Assembly: GCA_036244855.1 (NCBI GenBank)
Contig: BQKZ01005795.1
Coordinates: 33,046 to 43,210, forward strand
DNA from: Temnopleurus reevesii
Lineage: Eukaryota > Echinodermata > Echinoidea > Temnopleuroida > Temnopleuridae
Length of the DNA: 10,165 nucleotides
Direction: 5' to 3'
Part shown: positions 6,322-10,165 of the stretch, piece after piece
Numbering within the stretch: position 1 is the first letter of the stretch
Layout: each line of letters starts with the position of its first letter
Notes under the pieces: generated by a model
Told to the model about the DNA's origin: nothing
What the model saw: the letters and a program-made list of their open reading frames with translations, nothing else
The model's database searches: none
Made by a program: the position numbers and the translations under genes

Positions 6322-7319
6322 GACCCCCATTATGGGCGTGGTATAAATTAAAATAAATTAAAAGTAGAAATATTCAAAGAGAGAAAGAATATGTTTCTTT
6401 GGTTACCAATACAAGACAATTCTAGATTTTCAGAATTTGAATTTGTGGTGTTACCCCGAAAACATCTTTTGTACTACATAATTACTTTTTATCTCTTGGC
6501 ATAAAACAAAAATGTATATTGTAGAGTTAAGATTTTCTCTCCCCAAACATTGTTCTGACACTAAACCAAAAAAAATATGAGAACTGTCAACAAATTTTAT
6601 CACAAAGATTTGTAACCCTCTGATTGTACAAGAATGATTGAAAATTGATTGAAAATAGGTATCCATCAAAGGTGTTAACTGCAAACTGTAAAGGAAATGA
6701 ATGGTATGACTGCTCAATAAATTTTAATGATTTCTTTTCCATTTTTCAATGCATCTATTGATACATAAATAATGAAATCTGTCACTTTGTTTTAACGTAT
6801 TGTCATTATTTCTCGCAAATTCATCCAGAACTGAAAATTTCCACTAGTGGCAATAAGCTGGGTTTTACTAATAGATTCAAATTGATGCATGTTTCTTGCT
6901 AACAAACATAGTTCTGTTGCATTCTTTAACCCACTAGTAACAATTGGACTACAAAACTTGAAATCCAGTTGGCGTATATTACCTTTTGCTATGTCAGGCA
7001 AGTCCCAGACAAGCTTTTTGGTCAGCAACAACAACGTTTCCATGACGTGTGCATAAAATTTGCATCTATCAGTAAACCTGCCTATTTTAAGTTCATCTTC
7101 ACGATGGTGATGTCAGATTTTAAAACTCTAATCAGCTCTTCGAACATCATGACGCACAAATTAAGAAGACATCATCAATGGTGATACCTGATTTCTATTT
7201 GAATATCATGACCGACAAATTAACCCATTGACTATTGAATTCAGTCATTCCCATAGACTTTGTGTAGGGACTATCCGGTTCCAGTAGTTATTGCATTAAG
7301 GCAGAAGCATTTTCATCAT

Positions 7320-7476
7320 TCACTGCAGAAGGCCCGAATCGGGGGCGGAAGTTGCAATTATTTTCTGAATTTCTTTGAAGTTAGGATGCGCGGCATCTTT
7401 CACCATCTCTAGGATAATAGATTCACTTGTCGTTATGAAAGCCCCGGCTTCTCGTAGCCTCTCAATTGCATACATT
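7320..7476 (-). CDS. ISOC-like terminal exon
   Basis: The acceptor is cgtttcattacag (AG at 7477-7478). The first base completes Arg, then [19 protein letters not shown] continues through FKEIQK to APDSGLLQ and a TGA at 7320-7322. The SAPDSGLL end corresponds to the SAPESGLL or PAPDSGLL ends of the human proteins, so this is the true C-terminus with only one residue after LL. Confidence 0.93.
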
Positions 7477-8958
7477 CTGTAATGAAACGAAACATAAAAG
7501 AGAATATTGTAAATTTATTTCCAAAATTATTTTCCTGCATCTATTTTCAAGCAAATTGTTTTCATCAAACATGTAATGACTAGGCCATGTGGAACTTGTA
7601 AATTTCAATAAGTAAAGAATGAGAGGCATAAATTGTAACCATTCAATAAATAACGATTTCCTTTAAAAATGCAATTTTCATCACAGGTCTTCATTTTCAG
7701 ATTGCATTTGAAGAATGCTTGTCTATGATTTCATCATAATATTTTGGTTCAATAGAAAAAGTGGTGACAAAAATGCCCTCACCCAGGAATTTGACCCTTT
7801 CTCAAAAGAGAATCTGAAACGCAAAAAAAGATGTCAAATTTGGACCCCCCCCCATGGTGTGCATGTGCAAAAAGGTTCATATCAGGTCATTTATCGAGGT
7901 CCATCTGAGACAACCACTTTTTTTTCCTTGGCCTTACCTATCAACCATTGTCCTTGAAGAGCAGGCATCGGCAACAACATGGACGTCATAACCTTTATCG
8001 AGGAGGTCAAGGGTCGTCTGCTGAACACAAACTTGGGTCTCAATTCCGCATAAGACCACAGACTTGGTCTCGTTTTTCTGCAAAAAAAATAAATTATAAA
8101 CCTGTTAATTTACAGCCTTTCCAATATTTCTAATTAAAAGTACAGGATAACACTGCTAAAAAAAAGTAGAAAGAAAAATAGATTCCATCAAGGGGAACTT
8201 ATTACAGTGGAAACTCAGTATATCACGGTGCTTGGGACCATAATAATACCTTTCTTGCAGAGTTTAAAAAACAATAAGTTATTAAGAGCTGGGACCAGAT
8301 TTTTTCCCTCTTTATATCAGATATTTTTATCTTCATACCAAGTTTCCATTGTGGGATGAATTTTAACCTGAGCTAAACATGTACTTTGACTCATTCCTCA
8401 TTGTGTCTTTCAATGGGGAATGTTCAGAACTGTCCATTATACAGAGAGATTGACTTGGTGAACACTAACATTAGAATGCAATCAATGATCAACGAAGCAT
8501 CAAGTGCATGTTTCCACAATTCTATGAGGATAAACAAAAGGGTTCCCTCTCAGCCACAATGGTGATGTGATAAGGGAAGTGTAGATCACCACAAGTCAAC
8601 ACTTTATATGGTGTTTTTTTATTTCAGTCATCTGTGATGAGAGGCACATCGAACGGAAGTAGTACATCATAGTTTTACGCGTCTGCTCATTGTTACATCA
8701 CAGCATATTGCGCAGGTAACAATGAACAGACGCACAAAACTATGGTGTAAGTACTACTTCCTGTCAACGTGCCCTTCGTCACAGTTAACTGAAATTGAAA
8801 ACACCTTACTTGTCATGATATGGGACAATACAATACAACAAGCATCTTTACCTTCAATTTCTCCTCCACTTCAGGCAGGGCCATCGTGAAGCACGTCTTA
8901 GCGTAGACATCAACCTCATCGCGATTCACTCCAAGCTCTTTCACTGTTGGACCAAGAC
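7320..8958 (-). CDS. Isochorismatase domain-containing protein, C-terminal part (3 exons)
   Basis: Join, in order of transcription, 8958-8852, 8077-7938, 7476-7320; partial at the N-terminus. It belongs to the isochorismatase-like hydrolase family of the ISOC1/ISOC2 type. About 133 residues are visible, against about 205 in human ISOC2, so the first 65-70 (with the catalytic-type Asp) lie beyond the window. Order: [18 protein letters not shown] with the conserved Lys of the Asp-Lys-Cys triad; [20 protein letters not shown] with the nucleophile-type Cys at 8027-8029; [45 protein letters not shown]; and SAPDSGLLQ, which ends the protein. VQQT and [11 protein letters not shown] lean to ISOC1, DACSSR and DAAHP to ISOC2, so no symbol is given. 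The substrate of the animal proteins is not firmly known. Confidence 0.93.
7477..7937 (-). other. ISOC intron (461 bp)
   Basis: The intron lies between the exons 8077-7938 and 7476-7320. It contains a C9 tract near 7846-7854 and nothing recognisable otherwise. The + strand open frame at 7715-7957 runs through the exon border and is an artefact. Confidence 0.88.
7938..8077 (-). CDS. ISOC-like exon with catalytic-type Cys
   Basis: The acceptor is tttttttgcag (AG at 8078-8079 on the - strand) and the donor gtaagg begins at 7937. It has 46 codons plus two bases of a split Arg codon. [20 protein letters not shown] carries the active-site-type Cys within the GIE-x-x-x-C motif of the family. VVADACSSR follows. 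The acceptor tract is T-rich directly before the exon. Confidence 0.93.
8205..8351. mobile_element. TA-flanked pogo/Tigger-like MITE, intronic copy
   Basis: It starts CAGTGGAAACTCAG after TA (8203-8204) and ends CCAAGTTTCCATTG at 8351, followed by TG, probably a mutated TA. It aligns along its length with 3805-3957: CGGTGCTTGGGACCATAA, TTTAAAAAACAATAAGTTAT, AAGAGCTGGGACC, then CTCTTTATATCAG and the closing inverted repeat. It is 147 bp and non-coding. Confidence 0.82.
8610..8805. mobile_element. Large fold-back element in ISOC intron
   Basis: Left arm 8610-8696 and right arm 8716-8805 are inverted copies almost to the centre, with a 19-base loop. Paired blocks include GGTGTTTT with AAAACACC, TTTCAGT with ACTGAAA, GGAAGTAGTAC with GTACTACTTCC, CATAGTTTT with AAAACTATG, and CTCATTGTTAC with GTAACAATGAAC (one mismatch). 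Target-site duplication is not clear (flanks TAT and TTA). It has no coding capacity, so it is a MITE or fold-back transposon of unassigned family. Confidence 0.8.
8852..8958 (-). CDS. ISOC-like exon with conserved Lys
   Basis: The acceptor ctcatttgtag lies at 8959-8960 and beyond; the donor gtaaag starts at 8851 going left. Two bases finish a Gly codon, then 35 codons give [20 protein letters not shown] and [15 protein letters not shown]. The end phase is 0. It matches the human GLGPTVPELG...AKTCFSM segment. Confidence 0.92.
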
Positions 8959-9097
8959 CTACAAATGAGAGTTGAAAAAAAATTAGAGTTTAATTATGCT
9001 TGCCCAAGTCGAGTTTGGTCAAGTCAAATTTGGAGTTTAGTTTGTTTTAAGCTTGAAGAAGTTAACACCCTCATGCGCCAGATGAGGCAGGAGCTAT

Positions 9098-9281
9098 AGC
9101 TACAAAGTCTAAGGGGGTGTTGTTCAAAAGTTTCAATTGATTACAAATTAACTGCAAATCAGTTGCAAATTGTAATATGCATTTTTATTCACTCGGGACA
9201 TGTGCTTCTAACAAGAAAAGCATGAAACAATGATTTTGATTGGCACATTCCGATCAATTGCAACATTCCCTTAGTGTAGCT
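9098..9281. mobile_element. Degraded inverted-repeat element
   Basis: The ends read AGCTACA...CTAAGGGGGTGTTG (9098-9122) and CAACATTCCCTTAG...TGTAGCT (9261-9281) and are inverted to each other with a 4-base offset. Inner pairing (CAATTGAT with ATCAATTG) supports it. A 13-base direct repeat, GCTTGCCCAAGTC, lies at 8999-9011 and 9279-9291. Family unassigned. Confidence 0.5.
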
Positions 9282-9319
9282 TGCCCAAGTCAAATCTACG
9301 ACCCACAATTGATCACGAA

Positions 9320-9390
9320 ATGAGGCTTGATTCCTGTGAGGGTCAATAAATATTGACCCTCACAAATGAGTCACAGGAATCAAGCCTCAT
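9320..9390. repeat. Near-perfect long hairpin
   Basis: The outer arms 9320-9339 and 9371-9390 are exact inverse copies over 20 bases (starting ATGAGGCTTG). The inner arms GTGAGGGTCAATA (9336-9348) and TATTGACCCTCAC (9351-9363) are also exact, with a 2-base AA centre. Seven unpaired bases (AAATGAG, 9364-9370) on the right side form a bulge. Perfect pairing after any long time is unlikely, so this is either recent or maintained. Confidence 0.85.
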
Positions 9391-9639
9391 AAAGCTTAAC
9401 CCGTTGACGACGGAATTGTTCATGGCCCAGCGGCACCCTCATACGAGATTAATTTCTCTGTATCAAGAAGCTCGCTATTCATTGTTGATAAGGCGCGTGC
9501 GCAGTTTTGGCTTCATGAATAGTCTTGATTCGAAGCACAGTGCATGTACATGTAGAAGTAAAGCTGTGCTATTGAAACTATCATGCATCCCATGTCTCTG
9601 TCGTTCCTTTATCTTTGTTGTATGTACAAATTTCTTCAG

Positions 9640-10165
9640 TTTTTTGTTCTAGATTACTTTTTTTTTTAAAGTATTTATTATTTTTATTCTTTGATCATTT
9701 CTTGTTCTTTTTGTTCTTGTTTCTTTCGTATTTTTTCTGACCTCCTTCCGTTATATTTATATTTTTTCTTATCTATTCTTATCCCAAAATGGTTGTCTCT
9801 ATGTTATTATCCTTATTCCAAATTTAACGCGATTTATATGAAAATAAATAATTCAAAATAACCTTTGGAAGTCAATGCTTCTTTTCTTTACTGTTGAAAC
9901 ATTTTTTTGTTCGTCATTATTTGTTAATTCCATGTATTCTAAATATATTTGTATTACTTCATCTTTTATTTCTGTTCGTTTTTTTCTCATTTTTTTATTC
10001 ATGTTTTGTTTCACCTACCTCCGTTGTACTTACTTTTTTTCCTGTGTACTTTTTTTGCAATATGGTTGTCTCTATGTTCGTATGATTTTTCCAAACTTGA
10101 AGCGATTTGGTTGGAAATGTCAAAATAAGTAATGACAAATAAAGTATTGGAAGCAAACTATCTAT
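9640..10165. repeat. T-rich diverged tandem duplication, period about 273 bp
   Basis: ATGGTTGTCTCTATGTT occurs at 9789-9805 and 10062-10078, an offset of 273. Flanking blocks align in the same order: CCTCCTTCCGTT with CCTACCTCCGTT, TTTTTTCTTATC-type T runs, CCAAATTTAACGCGATTT with CCAAACTTGAAGCGATTTGG, and TTGGAAG near each end. Similarity outside these blocks is low. The open frames over it are Phe/Leu/Ser-rich translations of T-rich DNA. The second unit runs to the window end. Confidence 0.65.

Larger units (their letters stand above)
5759..7319. other. Region 3' of the ISOC gene, likely 3' UTR or intergenic
   Basis: No protein gene is recognised on either strand. If the ISOC transcript runs leftward, candidate - strand poly(A) signals are ATTAAA at 6723-6728 and AATAAA at 5917-5922 and 5877-5882. 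The region also carries the compound microsatellite at 6241-6321 and an imperfect direct repeat at 7104-7164 and 7178-7222 (ATGGTGAT...GACAAATTAA type). The open frames at 6451-6717, 6792-7043 and 6969-7184 have no recognisable content. Confidence 0.55.
8078..8851 (-). other. ISOC intron (774 bp) with three inverted-repeat structures
   Basis: It holds the pogo-like element 8205-8351, a 12-bp hairpin at 8392-8422 (CATTCCTCATTG with CAATGGGGAATG, one mismatch, 7-base loop) and the large fold-back element 8610-8805. More than 40 percent of the intron is repeat-derived. Confidence 0.85.
8959..10165 (-). other. ISOC upstream intron, open at window end
   Basis: No N-terminal ISOC exon (DMQ-type strand or VTEQYP-type segment) is found on the - strand here, so this is taken as intron continuing beyond the window. 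It holds the inverted-repeat element 9098-9281, the hairpin 9320-9390, a stretch at 9391-9600 with no recognised feature, and a T-rich duplicated region. Confidence 0.65.

Noticed and set aside
6118..6330. 70-residue - strand open frame with Glu-Arg and Cys-Val runs
   Set aside because: It is a translation of the CT and CA microsatellite.
9353..9652. 99-residue + strand open frame
   Set aside because: It starts inside the hairpin at 9320-9390, lies opposite an ISOC intron, and shows no recognisable domain.
8959..10165. N-terminal exon of the ISOC gene
   Set aside because: Searched by eye on the - strand for a DMQ strand or TEQYP-type segment next to a gt donor; none was found, so the exon must lie past the window.
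1..10165. CRISPR array, prokaryotic operon, tRNA or rRNA genes
   Set aside because: No spacer-repeat pattern and no tRNA or rRNA-like sequence was found; split genes with GT-AG introns show eukaryotic nuclear DNA.

Overview
This window is animal nuclear DNA. It holds the 3' ends of two split genes that face each other tail to tail, with GT-AG introns, long AT-rich non-coding stretches and many short repeats. The protein sequences and the dense load of small non-autonomous DNA transposons and GAT/CA/CT microsatellites suggest a marine invertebrate deuterostome, most likely an echinoderm such as a sea urchin. The organism is an inference; the sequence alone does not prove it.

Left part, + strand (1-2416, 3' flank perhaps to about 4775): the last three coding exons of SF3A1, splicing factor 3A subunit 1. 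They are 379-557, 1408-1581 and 2315-2416 (TGA stop at 2414-2416). They encode the proline/methionine-rich linker with its KKQK nuclear localisation signal and the whole C-terminal ubiquitin-like domain with its RGG-type tail. Directly after the stop, the last part of the coding exon plus about 100 bases of 3' UTR is present three times in tandem (2347-2834). Copies 2 and 3 are decayed.

Middle part (2417-7319): no recognised protein gene. It carries a composite fold-back element (3289-3669), a run of three small TA-flanked pogo/Tigger-like elements (3805-4224), a chain of short hairpins (4419-4517), a strong poly(A) signal candidate (4751), an inverted-repeat element (5073-5265) abutting a GAT microsatellite of about 490 bases, and a C/CA/CT compound microsatellite (6241-6321).

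Right part, - strand (7320-8958, continuing past the window): the last three coding exons of an isochorismatase-domain protein of the ISOC1/ISOC2 type. They are 8958-8852, 8077-7938 and 7476-7320, and include the conserved Lys and the nucleophile-type Cys. The N-terminal exon(s) lie beyond 10165. Its introns contain another copy of the TA-flanked element (8205-8351), a large fold-back element (8610-8805), an inverted-repeat element (9098-9281), a very well preserved hairpin (9320-9390) and a T-rich duplicated region (about 9640-10165).

The two genes have no known shared pathway (pre-mRNA splicing versus a metabolic hydrolase-fold protein), so their adjacency is probably positional. Most of the long open frames are low-complexity or intronic artefacts.
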